DNA of 64,000 bases from Anaspis maculata (taxonomy: Eukaryota > Arthropoda > Insecta > Coleoptera > Scraptiidae): contig OX421962.1 in the NCBI GenBank assembly GCA_949128115.1, positions 62,847,787-62,911,786 of the forward strand, read 5' to 3'. The notes beneath the pieces are model-generated. The model saw only the letters and a list, made by a program, of their open reading frames with translations. It was not told the DNA's origin and did not search any database. The translations under genes were made by a program, and so were the position numbers. Position 1 is the first letter of the stretch. The number at the start of each line of letters is the position of its first letter. This document shows positions 35,506 through 48,100 of this stretch, piece after piece.

Positions 35506-35722
35506 CTATAAAAAATCCTTCCACTACCAGTCTAGTCCATCTGGCATTTTTGCATCAAGAGGTTTCTACGAAAACGAAAAGGTCGTCGATAATCGATATC
35601 CATCTTATAACAACGTAGATGACGTCACATACGTCATCACTGTAAACAACGTTCAGATTCTATATGTGGGTGGACTCGATGAGACTACCAACAAAACGAT
35701 TTGACTTCAGCTTAGACTCATT

Positions 35723-38700
35723 ATGGTCTGTGTTACAGTTTTACTCTGTGGTGTTTTGGTGAATTGTTTAGTCATCAACGCCCAAAAAATAGCCAAAGAA
35801 AGTAAGTATGTATTTTGTATTTTGTGCAATTACTAACTTGTATCAAGTAGTTCAATTTGGAAGAATGGAATGATTTCTTACTTATTGTTTATTATACTGG
35901 ATTTGCGTTAGTTTTTTCGAGCTGAGTAGAGAGATTTGTTGATTTTTCTTTTAAACAAAGAGATCATAGTGATTATTGTCGTTATTACTCACAACGCTCT
36001 TGCTTATTAAAGCTTTAAGAATAATAATAATAATTTATTAGTTCCCCACTGTCAAGGGCAACCGACTAAAATGGATACAAACAACAAAATCTGACGGCTG
36101 TCACTTCAAACCTGTTTTTGCAATAATCAGTAAAATATCACTCATTCTTGAAATTCCTGCCCCCTCAGGCATTCAGTGGCAACTCGATAGATTGGATATA
36201 CAAACAACCAAACCCAAGGGCTGTCATTCCGGACTTTTTTGCAATAATCAGCAAAATATCACTCGCGCTTGAAATTTCCCCAGATCATTTTAGACACTCG
36301 GGCTGGCTGTCTCTACATAAATGCCACATTCATTGTCACAACCAGCACTCGTGATCGCTTGGCCAAAATTATTGTGGGAACCTGAGCACTTGTGATATTA
36401 CTGTTAATTATTCCATTGAATATTTGGCGAAAATGATAAGAATATCTTCGTTTATCTTTCACCAATACGGTAGCAACGTAGACACCTGTACGGCTTATTA
36501 CGATTACTAATTCGATAAGAGTATAAGGTGAATATAGTCGATAAAATTAACCTTCTAGGAGATTATACCAAGTACAAACAGCGTTAAGCGAGTTTATTCC
36601 GGTTTCATAAAGCTGGCCCTAAATGTATTCTTCAATAAAAATATTGTTTGCTGACTTCGAAACTGCGAATGTATCCCATACACTTTATATTTTCAGTAGA
36701 ATGACTATTTGGAGCAAAAAAAGTGACACGCTGGGGGGCTACGGCTACGGCTGATGGCACCTGCAAAGTTTTGGAGCGAAACTATCAGCGGCCATCGGCC
36801 GTATTCTCCCAGCGCTCCAGCTTGCCACTTTATTTTTGCTCCAAAAAGTCATTTTACTGAAAATAGAAAGTGTATGTGATTTGTTTATAGCGTTCATAAA
36901 TTAAATGGGTCAAGGGTGCCTATGAGTTTGGAAACATCTGTCGGAACTAGCATCGTTCATTTGATGTCTGTAATTTTTTGGTTATTGTAATTTGTCAAAC
37001 CAGTCTCAGTTTTCGTTTTCGGAACATTTTAAATGTGGTTTTCACGGCAGCGCACAAAACCTACATGATCGAGGAGTATTTTCGAACTTGAAGTATTCTC
37101 GTGCACTTATGGCAGATCAGAAATCAATAATATGGGACGTGACTTGTCAAAGTTTGACAAATTTATCAAAAAAGGATTACGCTAGTTTCGACAGACGTTT
37201 TTGAATCCACAGGCACCCTTGACCCATTTAATTTATGAGCTCTCGGTAGATACATATCATTGCTTTTATCTACAAGCGTTAAATAATACCCGTCACTTTT
37301 AGCACGTCGTCATGAGCGACGTGAAAAAATGATGATTCTGCGCATTCCTGTCATATTTTCAATAAATTCTGACATTTACCAAACATTTCAAAGACCATTG
37401 TACATAAAATCCTGTACGATACACGCGTTAAAAGTGTCTTATTTTGTTCGCGGGGTTGCTCTACTCGCTAATGCTCGTTTCGCAAGCGTCCCCGCTCACA
37501 AAATAATACCTGTCACTTTTAACACTCGTATCGTAAATAGCTATTATTGTATTTCTCCTTTCAGAATGTGGTCATTATAACACTCTTCTCAAGACATTTG
37601 ATGGATCATTGATAAACGTAAAAACAGAAGAAAATGATAATCCTGGAGAGGAAAATCCGCATATGGTAGAATTAATGTGTGAACATTAGCGCCAGACTAA
37701 CAAAGTTCTCTTTTTACAGGCTGCTTTGGGTTTTGGCGAATTTGATGGCATCAAATGGAAGTTAAGATGGAAATGCGTAGGGACTTTAATTAGTGAGAGA
37801 TATGTTTTGACAGCCGCACACTGCTTGACATCCAGAGATCTCAAGGAGTAAGTACTTAACCTACTTACGTGGATAAGTTTTTTTGTCATTTGACATGAAA
37901 AAATAGAAAAAGGTGCTATAGAAAAACTGCCACTGGGCAAGCCCCAAATACATAGTATCTCGGTTAATCATGGTTTCAGAATACATACGAGGATACATCG
38001 ATGGGTCCTAATAAGACTAGCTTTATTCGCAGAGCCCGATGTGAAGTAACGTTTCTCGCAGAAGGTCTTTGTAACTAGCGCAATTTAAAATAGGTCGTTG
38101 TAACTGGCGCATCTCGAAATGAACGCATATGAATCACTTGCGTTCATTTCGAGATGCGCCAGTTACAACGACCTATTTTGAATTGCGCTAGTTACAAAGA
38201 CCTTCTGCGAGAAACGTTACTTCACATCGGGCTCTGCGAATAAAGCTAGTCTTATTAGGACCCATCGACATAGTATACGAAAGAAAATCTTTTAGTAAAA
38301 TAGAATATTAGGTACCTATAAATGGTATAGGGATGAGCCGAGAAGCTTTGGCGGGGTGGGCAATTGTTATTTTTCGACCATTTCACAAAAATAATATACA
38401 TACTTAGAAAAATTCACTCAAACTAACAAATAGTTTAAAATGATGATGGTCCTGAAATTTGGGGATTCTGTCCAGAATTGAGTGCCCTATTCTATATCCA
38501 AAATCACCAAAGATCGCACTAGAAGGTCTTGAGAAAAATGAGGAAACAAAACATTTTTTCTGTTTACATCGCACAACTTACACGCGGTTGACGTCAGACG
38601 TAATTTCACCCAATACCAAGTGAACTGTTACCCTTCTCCTTAAGTAAACCCGGAAGTTTGATTCAAGAAGATTTTGTTTATGTGATAGAAATTCAATTCT

Positions 38701-40997
38701 GCACAGATCCTCGAACTTTCGGAGATCAGTAATTATTTTTTCAATAGTTTCATCTATTTTTATTTGAATGTGCACGCTGAGTATTTTGGTCATTGGTAGA
38801 CGCCGAAATACAGGGTGTTACAGTTTTTTTGGTCAATATTTCAGGAGATGGTAGAGCACAAAGAATATGTGGACTTGCTAGAAAAAATATATATCGGAAA
38901 CGCATTATAACGGAGATAGAGGTTTCCAAAGTTCAGTTTTGAAAATGGTCTTTTTGTTATACATATACAGGGTGATTCATGAGTGACCTTACATAGGCTA
39001 ATGGGAGATAGAGGACTTCGAGGCGAGTCAGGATCCACTGGAGAAATTTTATTTTCTCCGATGGTTACGAAGATACAGGGTGTTTTGTGTGTTTCGTATG
39101 AAACTTTGATAAGCGATATTTCTGAAAGGGCCAAAGGTATTTTGTTGAAATTCACCAGTAATATTTCTCTGTTGGAACTCATCCCGAAGCCATACCGGGT
39201 AAGTCAAAATCCAGGGCCGGGCTAGAAAAAAGGTGCCCCTTTTTTGTTCCATCAAAAAGTACATCTTCTGACCGCTTTCCTAAAAAACTGCTATCGGATT
39301 CAAAAAGCTAAGGAAAAATGCTTTAAGAATCACCCTTCAATCTAGATGGCACACCTAAACCGTTTCGACAATAAAATTGAAAGTAAAATTTGTGGGTGAG
39401 TTCCCATTTTCGACCGGACATAATCGACTCATTGTTTGATCGAATTCATTAAAATTCATTTTTTGGCTTGTCTCTGTTGAATAGAAGGGCTTGGTTGAAA
39501 AAAAAGTCACAGCTGACAATTTTTTTTTATGACAAAATCGAGAGCGAAATCAAAATTAGACTCGATTTGATCGTCAAAAAAAAAGTTTCCGGCTATGGAA
39601 TTTTTCTTACTACCAAGCCCTTCTGTTCCACAGAGACAAGCTAAAGAATGAATTTTAATGAATTCAATCAAACAATGAGTCGATTATGTCCGGTCAAAAA
39701 TGGAAACTTACCCACAAATATTACTTTTAATATTTTTGTCGAAACGGTCTAGGTGTGCCATCTAAATTGAAGAGTGATTTTTGAAGCTTTTTTCCTTAGC
39801 TTTTCGAATCCGATAACAGTTTTTCAGAAAAGCGGTCAGAAAATGTACTTTTTGATCAAATAAAAACGGGGCACATTTCTTCAATTCCGGCCCTGGATTT
39901 TGACTCACTCGGTATGACTTCTGGATAAGTTCCAGCAGAGAAATATTACTGGTGAATTTCAACACAATATCTTCAGCCGTTTCAGAAATATTGCTGATCA
40001 AAGTTTCACAAGAAACACACAAAACACCCTGTATCTTCGTAACCAATGAAGAAAACAAAATTTCCTCAGTGGATCCTGACTCGCCTCGAAGTCCTTTATC
40101 TCGCATTAGCCTATGTAAGGTCACTCATGAATCACCCTGTATAGCTCCAAATTTGATCACTGTATTTTGACCAAATTTGTACACAAAGTAAGCCAATGCA
40201 TACCAACAAGCTGGTCATATTGACTTTTGTCACATTATTTGTAAAATATGTAATTTTTAATTTTTAATTTCTTTCAAATTTTCATTTTTTTTGCAAAAAT
40301 ATGTACTAATTTTTTGATACTGACACCATCTCCTGAAATATTGACACAAATTGAGACATCCTTTATCACAACTGGAAGTGAAAACTAATGAAATATCTGA
40401 TATTTCAGCGGACCAGTCCAATATATACGCCTGGGTGCAAAACGTCTGTCTTATGATAGTCTTGGTGAAGTTTTCGAAGTAGAAACAACTATCGCACATC
40501 CCGATTATTCACCACTATCTTATTACAATGACATTGGTTTGATCAAACTAAGAAGACCCGTGAAATTTTCAGCAGGAATACTTCCTGCCTGCCTGAACAG
40601 CACACACTATGTTCCAGAATCATCGGCTAGGCTACAGTCCGTTGGATGGGGACCAGAGGGATTTGACGTAGACGTTCTGGATACCTTGTGGAAAACTCAA
40701 CTGGAATACTACGGACACGCAGAATGTCAGGACGTGTACGGAAATGTGTCCAAGAAGAAGTTGAGGTCGGGTATCGATTACTCGAGCCATTTGTGCGCCA
40801 TTATCACGAGCAAACATAAACCGTGTTACATAGTTGCCGGATCTCCCTTACAAGTGAAAGAACAAGGACACCTTACTAGTGTCTTGGGAGTGGGGAGCTT
40901 CAGTTCCAAACGTTATTGTATTTCCGAAAAGGCGCCTGAAGTCTACACCAGAGTTGCAGCTTACGTCTCTTGGATTGAATCTGTTGTTTGGGAATAA
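35723..40997 (+). CDS. SPH2: secreted serine protease homologue with Ser195 replaced by Ala, 298 aa
   Basis: Four exons: 35723-35801, 37565-37665, 37720-37847 and 40409-40997 (TAA), with the same phases (1, 0, 2) as SPH1. Signal peptide and exon 4 are close to SPH1, so the two are near paralogues. Motifs: PHMAALGF domain start, LTAAHC (His94 = H57), YNDIGLIKL (Asp144 = D102). The serine loop reads C-Y-I-V-A-G-S-P, so Ala246 stands in place of S195 and Ile-Val replaces Gly193-Asp194. Position 189 is Lys. No R-IVGG activation site is seen; the light chain is Glu/Asn-rich. Cysteines for C42-C58, C168-C182 and C191-C220 are kept, so the fold should be intact. Loss of the nucleophile makes this a pseudoprotease. 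Intron 3 contains a 271-bp hairpin element and a 1.18-kb foldback. The AAT/AAAT-rich 3' end near 41050 supplies AATAAA signals. Confidence 0.88.
36010..36285 (+). repeat. ATT-rich retroelement tail followed by a 123-bp tandem repeat
   Basis: (AAT)n-TTTATTAGTTCCCC at 36022 is an inverted retroelement 3' end. After it, GCAATAATCAG-AAAATATCACTC recurs at about 36119 and 36241 within two copies of a longer unit. Confidence 0.45.
36672..36880. mobile_element. MITE family A, copy 2
   Basis: Same terminal repeats and core as 12166-12380, in the same orientation. It lies in intron 1 of SPH2. Confidence 0.8.
37998..38268. mobile_element. 271-bp near-perfect hairpin element
   Basis: Arms of about 125 bp, starting TCGATGGGTCCTAATAAGAC and ending with its inverse, pair almost base for base around a loop at about 38125-38140. 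It lies in SPH2 intron 3, 150 bp after exon 3. Confidence 0.9.
38964..40143. mobile_element. 1.18-kb foldback element with CAGGGTGATTCATGAG ends
   Basis: TATACAGGGTGATTCATGAG is mirrored by CTCATGAATCACCCTGTATA. The arms run about 570 bp each to a centre near 39553. A weaker outer inverted pair (TCAATATTTCAGGAGATGG at 38833 against CCATCTCCTGAAATATTGA near 40330) suggests it sits inside an older foldback. All within SPH2 intron 3. Confidence 0.88.
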
Positions 40998-41049
40998 ATA
41001 GAACAAAATTGAATTAAATGTAATTTAGTGGAATGAACAAATGAAGACA

Positions 41050-41078
41050 TTAATAAATAAATAAATAAATAAATAAAT
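41050..41078 (+). repeat. AAAT microsatellite at the SPH2 3' end
   Basis: Runs of AAAT repeats supply several overlapping AATAAA polyadenylation words about 55 bp after the SPH2 stop. Confidence 0.7.
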
Positions 41079-41089
41079 ATTCAGTTCAT

Positions 41090-42106
41090 AAGTTCTAAAT
41101 CGTGTGACTAAATGGAAAAAATAGAACAGAAATTTTGATGTCACAAAACAATGAACTCTCCCTTCCTCATGCTTTCAAAAGAATGGCGAGTTCCTTGGGA
41201 AATGGTAGCTGCATTTCTTTCATTTGGTGATCAGAGCAATCTGTGGCGAGCAGCGACACATTCATAGCAAGTACACTCTGAGTTTATGTTTTCCAAATTC
41301 CACAGCACTAGCCTGCCTAAATTCTGATAAATTCTATTTTCTTTATAACATCACAAGATTTAGTTCAAGTTTAAAACTAGATTTGATGAAACTCGAATTT
41401 CTTGTGAATTTTGACACTACTTGTGATCAACTGTCAATCTGTCAACTGCTGTAATTGACCAAAACAGAGAGCCTGTATCAACTGACTAGCTTGACAATCT
41501 TTTCTGAAATCCAGCAATCGGAAGGTCGAGGCCGTAAAAAATAAGCCAACCATGAAGCCCATTTCTGACCGTTTAGGTCCAGGGTCCCTCAAAATTTTCA
41601 AGAGTGTTTTGAAATGTTATAGAATTGTTTTTTGTATCACTCATGAAATGGAAACATTGGGAGCTTTTGCGCCAGCATTTTTGTGGATTTTTGTGTGTGT
41701 GGGACGATACTTGACAGATTGACCGTTGATAACCGTACATATTCTGTTCCAAACAAAAACAGATATTTTCACAAAAATAGAAATTCAGGTGAAAAAATGC
41801 TATGCATCTATGAGCCTAATTACAGAACCTATCCTATAGTACCTACATATCGTAATAGGTATCAACATTTTCACCCTAATACACGTAGTCCCTGGGTGAC
41901 GTGCTTTCGAAGTGTTCATCATGCGAGGATACTCTGTTTATGAACAATTTACGAAAGCTTCCCAGAAACGTTATTGCGTTACTGCGGTTGTCCCTGGCGA
42001 GACGTTTTTCTTGATCATATTATACTCAGGTATATCGGTATGCATATACATGAAATACCTACTGGATTAAGCAACAGAACCAGTTCGACTTCAACTACTC
42101 CAAGAC
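41090..42106 (+). other. SPH2-SPH3 intergenic spacer
   Basis: About 1 kb with no repeat family recognised. It must contain the SPH3 promoter. I found only TATATC/CATATA words 64-80 bp before the ATG, and no copy of the ATTACCAATGC motif. Confidence 0.3.
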
Positions 42107-45100
42107 ATGGTTCGTCTTTTTACGTTAGTTTGCAGTTTCTTGACATTTGCAGTACTCCCAGCATTAACCCAGAACTTGGCCGAGCAAAGTAAGTATCCAC
42201 TAAGTAAAATTGAATACCTAGTGAAAACCTGATATAAGCTTCCGTGGTAGAGGTACCTATGTATTTTTTTTTTTAGAATGTAAATTATACGATGAAGAAG
42301 CACAGAGGACAGATGATTTCCATCCTTATAGCTTGGACGCCCTTGACCAATACGAAAGCGCTGATGGTGAATTCCCGCACATGGTAAAACCAACATAATT
42401 TACGTGATATTATCTGTCAATTCACTTTTTGTTTCTAATTATAAATATGTGTATTTTTCAGGCTGCGTTAGGATTTCTAACGAAAGACTCATCTGTGTAC
42501 GAATGGGATATATCATGGGAATGTGGTGGAGTTCTAATAAGCGAAAACTACATTTTGACTGCGGCACATTGCTTGAAACATATTCGAAAGTGAGTTTTTA
42601 GCTTCGTAAATGGATTAAAAAAAGCATGAATGTTAACTCTTTCATTTGGACTACTGATTTGAAAACATGCGAGCACCCGCACGGGTGTTTGTTCTAGCTC
42701 AACTCTCATTTTTGCGTGAGAAACCCAAATAATCGGTAAACAAATTTGCCGGGTAATTTAACCGAGAGAAATTGGAAAATCGGCACCCCAACATTAGAGG
42801 TGGAAAATAATTTTCATGTCAAAATTCATAATTTAAATCACAGAAGCCATCCGCATGGCTTTTGGGAGTAATCTTGAATTTTATGATGGTAGATAGGGGT
42901 TGGGGGTAGAGGAGGGGGTTAATATTTTTCTGTCAAATAAATACATTTAGCATGAAACACAACTTGAAGAAAAACCCAATAAAAAGCTTCTATTAACGTC
43001 ATAATATCATTTTGAAGCCGTCAAAACCTCCAACTTCAACCCCCTGTGGGTAAAAATCTGTCCATTATTTGAGTTTGGGGTTCACGGTATTTGATTAGTA
43101 TCTCATGAGCTACAACATATCAAAAATTCAGAGAATTTAACCGGGAGCCATTTTCCATAAGAATCGTGCGGGGTCCTTTGGGGGGGCCCACTGGCCCCCT
43201 AACTGACAAATTATCGAGTACTGCGGGTCAAATCGCTTGTCTTGGTATGAAATACGTTCATGCAAAATCTCGTTACTGCACTCCAAAATGTGGTATCGAT
43301 GTGTTTTTAGGGGTGTACCGCTTCCACTAAAGGTCAAGGGATTGTTTTTAAGGGTTGTTTCCATAAATTGGAGAATTGATATCTCCAAAAACAAAAAAGA
43401 TTTCAACAAATTGCCGGAAATATGCATTTTGAGATAACCGAAACGATCCAAACCATTTCAAGAGTTTTCTGTTAGTAATATCTTTCAGTTAGGTATTTTG
43501 TAGGGGGACTTTCACACTCGGCAGTGGTGTACAAATTGGCGGCAGTGACATTTGCAGTGTCGGCAGTGACATTTGGAGTGTCGGCAGTGTCTGCATAATG
43601 ACGGCAGTGTGAGCAGTGATCTTAGGCAGTGAAAAATTCAACGGCAGTATCCGCCGCAGTCCTCGGCAGTGTTGGGCAATGACCGGCAGTGGCGACGACA
43701 GCGACCATATACGCATGCGCTGAGGTGGCGGAGAGGATGGTGCGTTGATCTCGTAACCATGGAGACCAATGTGGTGTAGTGTCTTATTGTGCCATGAATA
43801 GCTAAATTGTGATTTATGTCTACTAGATCATCCGAAATTAGTGTATATTAGAACCGGGACCAGGGCCCAATTGCATCATTGACTTTGCGTAATTTACAAT
43901 TGACATCTTGCAAAGCCGATGGTGCAATTAGCCCACTGAAGAAACATTCTTTGTCTTGTTTTTTTTTTCAACGTGCTAACGTGCTGTATTGTCTATGGCT
44001 GGAGAGCATTGTTCACGTTGCCTTAAGGACGGAGTTGAATTGGTGAAATAAGCGTTGCGAAATCAATCCCTGTAGGTTTATTCCTTGACGGATTCTCACC
44101 ATTTTGGTCTCTTTCGAAAGCTACAAGGATGTACTTTGGTTTGAGCCCATTGGCATTTCCAAAATCCAGAAATTATTTGATTAGTTAACGAAGTTAGAGC
44201 AAAGCAATTTTTGCAGTAGACGAGGCAGTGGTAGTGGTAGTGGACGTGGTAGGAAAAAAACAAGTTGCAAATGATGATGAAGGCGAACCACTTTGCAGGA
44301 TCATAACTGAGACACATTTGACCCGCAGTGCTTCTTTTTCGTACCACAGGATTTAAATGCCCCCCTTCCCCCCTCCTCTTTGGATCCTTTCCAAACTGGC
44401 GGAAATTATCTAGGTGCACAAGGCACAAGACCAGGTATCAAATAATCTTGTCTTGTTCGGCTTTGTGAAAATTTATATGACCATGTCTGAATCGGTTTCT
44501 GAAATATCAAAGATCATGAAAAAAGATGGTGGAACATTGACATCTGCCACAGGCGAATACAATGGTGAAGGCGCCAAAACGAATTTGCCACGGTCATAAG
44601 AAAATCCACCTTTCCCATGAGAGTTTCACGCATACCTGTAAACCCAGAACTAGCGGTCTGTAATAGCCGTTTGTACTAGATGGAGTATGCGCTCACTGGT
44701 ATGCGCGCTAGTGATTTCTGTCATGGGAAAGGTGGATTGTTCATATATCATTATTCTTATTTACTATCTACAGTATCTACAGAACTGAAAATACTGACTT
44801 CAGATATCTTAGTCTGTAGCAAAATGATTTTTTTTTAATCTTAGCCTCGATCTTGACCCACCATTGAAAAAATACAAGTGGAGAATGTCAAAACAATTTT
44901 TTTTATAATTTCATAAAAAAGTTTTTCAAAGTTTTTTCGATTTTGTTCAAATTTCACATACTTATGAATTTTGATGTGCCTTTTCTGAATTTGCACTTTT
45001 CCGATTAATATTTTTGCAGCGGGCGCCGCCATATTCAAAAATTAAGTTCAAAAAACAAGTTTTTGACAGTATCTAACTCTCGATTTAACTTGTGGTAGAA

Positions 45101-48100
45101 ATGAAATAGGAATGTTATCGTGCACATTAAAACAGACTGAATTCTCTAGCTACAATTTGACACCAGAATCATCTTTGTGTGATCCGGAGTTATTGAGCCA
45201 GAGCTTCCGAGAATATCATTTTTTGATGTTGAAAAATTACCGCGCTTACGGAAATCGCTTTTCACGTGTTATTTTATTTTAAATAAGAGAAGGCTAGAAT
45301 CGGTGGCTATATTCGGCAGTGTTCAATAAATTGTGGGCAATGCTAGGAAATGTGGGCAGTGGCTCTCTGCAGTGGCCACACCGCCGAGGAATGAGCAGTG
45401 GTGTACAAATTTTTCGAGCGTGAAAGCCCCCCCAGTATTTTGAGAAACATTGTTGGAAATTGTAAAACTTTTTTCCGTTAAAATTAAAAAAAGTCGCCAA
45501 AGAGCTTGTTTCTTTCTTTCCAGAGTAATGATGAACTCTCTTTTTTAGCAAAATTCCATCACCAAAATCACATTCAGGAGAACAAAATCTTGAGAAATGA
45601 TATCAAATACTTCTACAAAAGCACTTCCATTCCTTGCTGGAGGATTGCTGTGAAGCACATCCCCGACCTATGTTAGGTATCAGCCTGTATGTTCTTGAAA
45701 AATATGCGTCAGTGTATGCAATGGAACATGAAGCAAGAATTTCTTCTCAGATTTTTTTTCTTCTCGAGATATCGATACATCAGTTTATAAGTAAACAACC
45801 CTTAAAAACAATACTTTGACCTTGAAACAAAACTTATCTCTCACATGACACGGTATCATACTGGTTTATTGTGATACCAGCCCCAATACTCCGGCCCACA
45901 TGGGCTAGACACTGCCCGCGGGGGTAATCTTTTTCAGGGGTGGGTGAGAAAAACATCCACAGGGGATGGTTTTTCAAGTGAAACTATCGATTGTTCAAAA
46001 TTTGCTTCGATAATTAGACCAGTTTGAGAGGATATTTGCAATAAGGTGGACATTGAAGAAAAAATGGCACAACTTTGTCCAAAATCATAATATGGGCGTA
46101 AATCAAAAACCGTTTCGAGGGAAGACGTCAATATTCATATTCTAGAGCTGGTATCGACCAAAAATTTTTTTGACAAAATGGGACATAATCAAATCTTCAA
46201 TAGTTTTGCACGGTTTTACTTGACACCCTGTATAAACTTTATTTGACTTCTCTTTCATTCTACAGTACTTGTATCCGATAGCTGAAGAATAGTGCTATTG
46301 ATCAGTTCAAACAGATCCAAAATCGATCTAAGGAATCCAAAGCTATCTGGTTTTGAAAACCCATGAAAATATCGACTATGACACCTATTTTGTTGACCAC
46401 TGTATTTGGAAAATATAACATTGTGGCATCCTCAACTGAGTTTGTTACTGATTCTAAGTCAACATTTTTGGATGAAGGCAAACTTTTTGTTTTATTCCAT
46501 TCTAAAAGTTGTGAAAGATCAAAAAAAAATACTATTTTTTGATTCCCCGATGACCCCCTATAATGTACTGGAGAGTTTATGCGCCATATCGGGTGTGGAA
46601 CTACACTGTACTGGTCACTATTTGAAGTGGGACACCCAAAAAATTCATCAACTTCAAATTGGCTGTAATTTGCTTGCAATAATCGGATTGTGGATAGCTT
46701 GCGCATGATGAAAGAGCAATTCTTCTTTCATCAGAAACTGAAGCCAATTCTGTTGATCATGTTCAAAATATGTCTCGTACAGGGTGATGAAGAAAGCCTT
46801 GCACTTTTGCTAATTTTTGCTATAGTGGAACTTTTCTGATCACCTTCTTGTTTTCAATTTCATTCTGTCAAATAGCCTATGGTGTGAGAAGCTTGAAAAT
46901 TTCTTGCTCGATGTTGCATAATAGTGCAGTAAAGATAGTCAAAAAAGACCCCAAACCTTGAAAAAATTAATTCATGAAATTTTATAGCAGATATCATTTC
47001 AGAATTTCATTCTCTACCACATACTCAAAATCCCCGGAAATCCCAGTTGAGCATTCTTCTTGCGGCGCTGTCAAAGTATATCATGTTTGCTGCAACTAGT
47101 CCGAAAATGGTATTCTTGTTTTTGTCACACTAGAACTACATTGTTGGCTTAGGACTGTTGGTATATACTGCAGGGCATGACCAGACCTTCGTTTGAACCC
47201 CTAACTCGTATTTCACGAAAAAAAAACACGGAAGTCGCTTTAATTCCCAATTAACAGTGTTGATTGAAGATAATCCGAGGGTTAGTAACCAAGTTTATTA
47301 AAATCTGTTTGATTTGCGACAGAGGCATGAAATTTGGTATGGGTGGTCTTCATGGTCTTCTTTCCAAATGTAAGCATGACGCCTCGCCATATTTTGGTTA
47401 GGGGGGCCTAAGGACCCCCTTGAAAATTTGAAGTCTCAGGAACTCTCACAAACCACCGGTAAATATCGTCACACATTTCAAATAGTAATAATTTGACTCT
47501 ACACCAAACGTTGACAAGAGACACAACAGTTGTCGCCATGTACGCATTGTTCTTCGTGTTAAAAAAAAAATTTCTTTGGGGTGTCAGAAAAAAACACAGT
47601 TTTTAATGATTTTTCAATCTAAGAAACGGTGAGTTGATCTGCTGTGTATCATTATTCACTAATTTGTATTTGCCGAAGCTATTCATGAAGTTTGTTTTTT
47701 GATACTGTCATTCTAGGGATGACAGCTCCCTAAGAAATGAGCCAATTCAAGTGTGAAGTTTAACAGCGTTTTTCAATTGTTTCTAATCAATATGATCGAC
47801 AATTTATATTTTGGATAGATTGCTGGAGCTGTTCTGCAACCTAATTTTATATGACTACACGAGGAACCAAGCGCAAAAGCATAGGAAATTTTTTTTTTCG
47901 CGTCGCTAACCATCATGAAATTTGTGCTCCTAGGGTGTGTTGAAAATATTTCTATACCGTGTATTCACTCGAACTGAGTGCTTTGAAGTATTCCACGCCT
48001 CAATCCTCAGTCTTTGTGCCTTCTACTTGACAACTGCAGATCGTACTGACGTTTGTCTATACTCTTTAGTCTGTATTTGCTGTTGTTTCGTCAAAGTAGC

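Noticed and set aside
38841..40170. Several ORFs of 70-120 codons on both strands
   Set aside because: They mirror each other because they lie in the two arms of the foldback; no domain or codon bias.
41045..41080. CRISPR-like or functional AAAT array
   Set aside because: A plain microsatellite at a polyadenylation region.
46302..46706. 134-codon minus-strand ORF in SPH3 intron 3
   Set aside because: No ATG context, domain or splice support, and an overlapping 100-codon frame on the other strand; likely chance.
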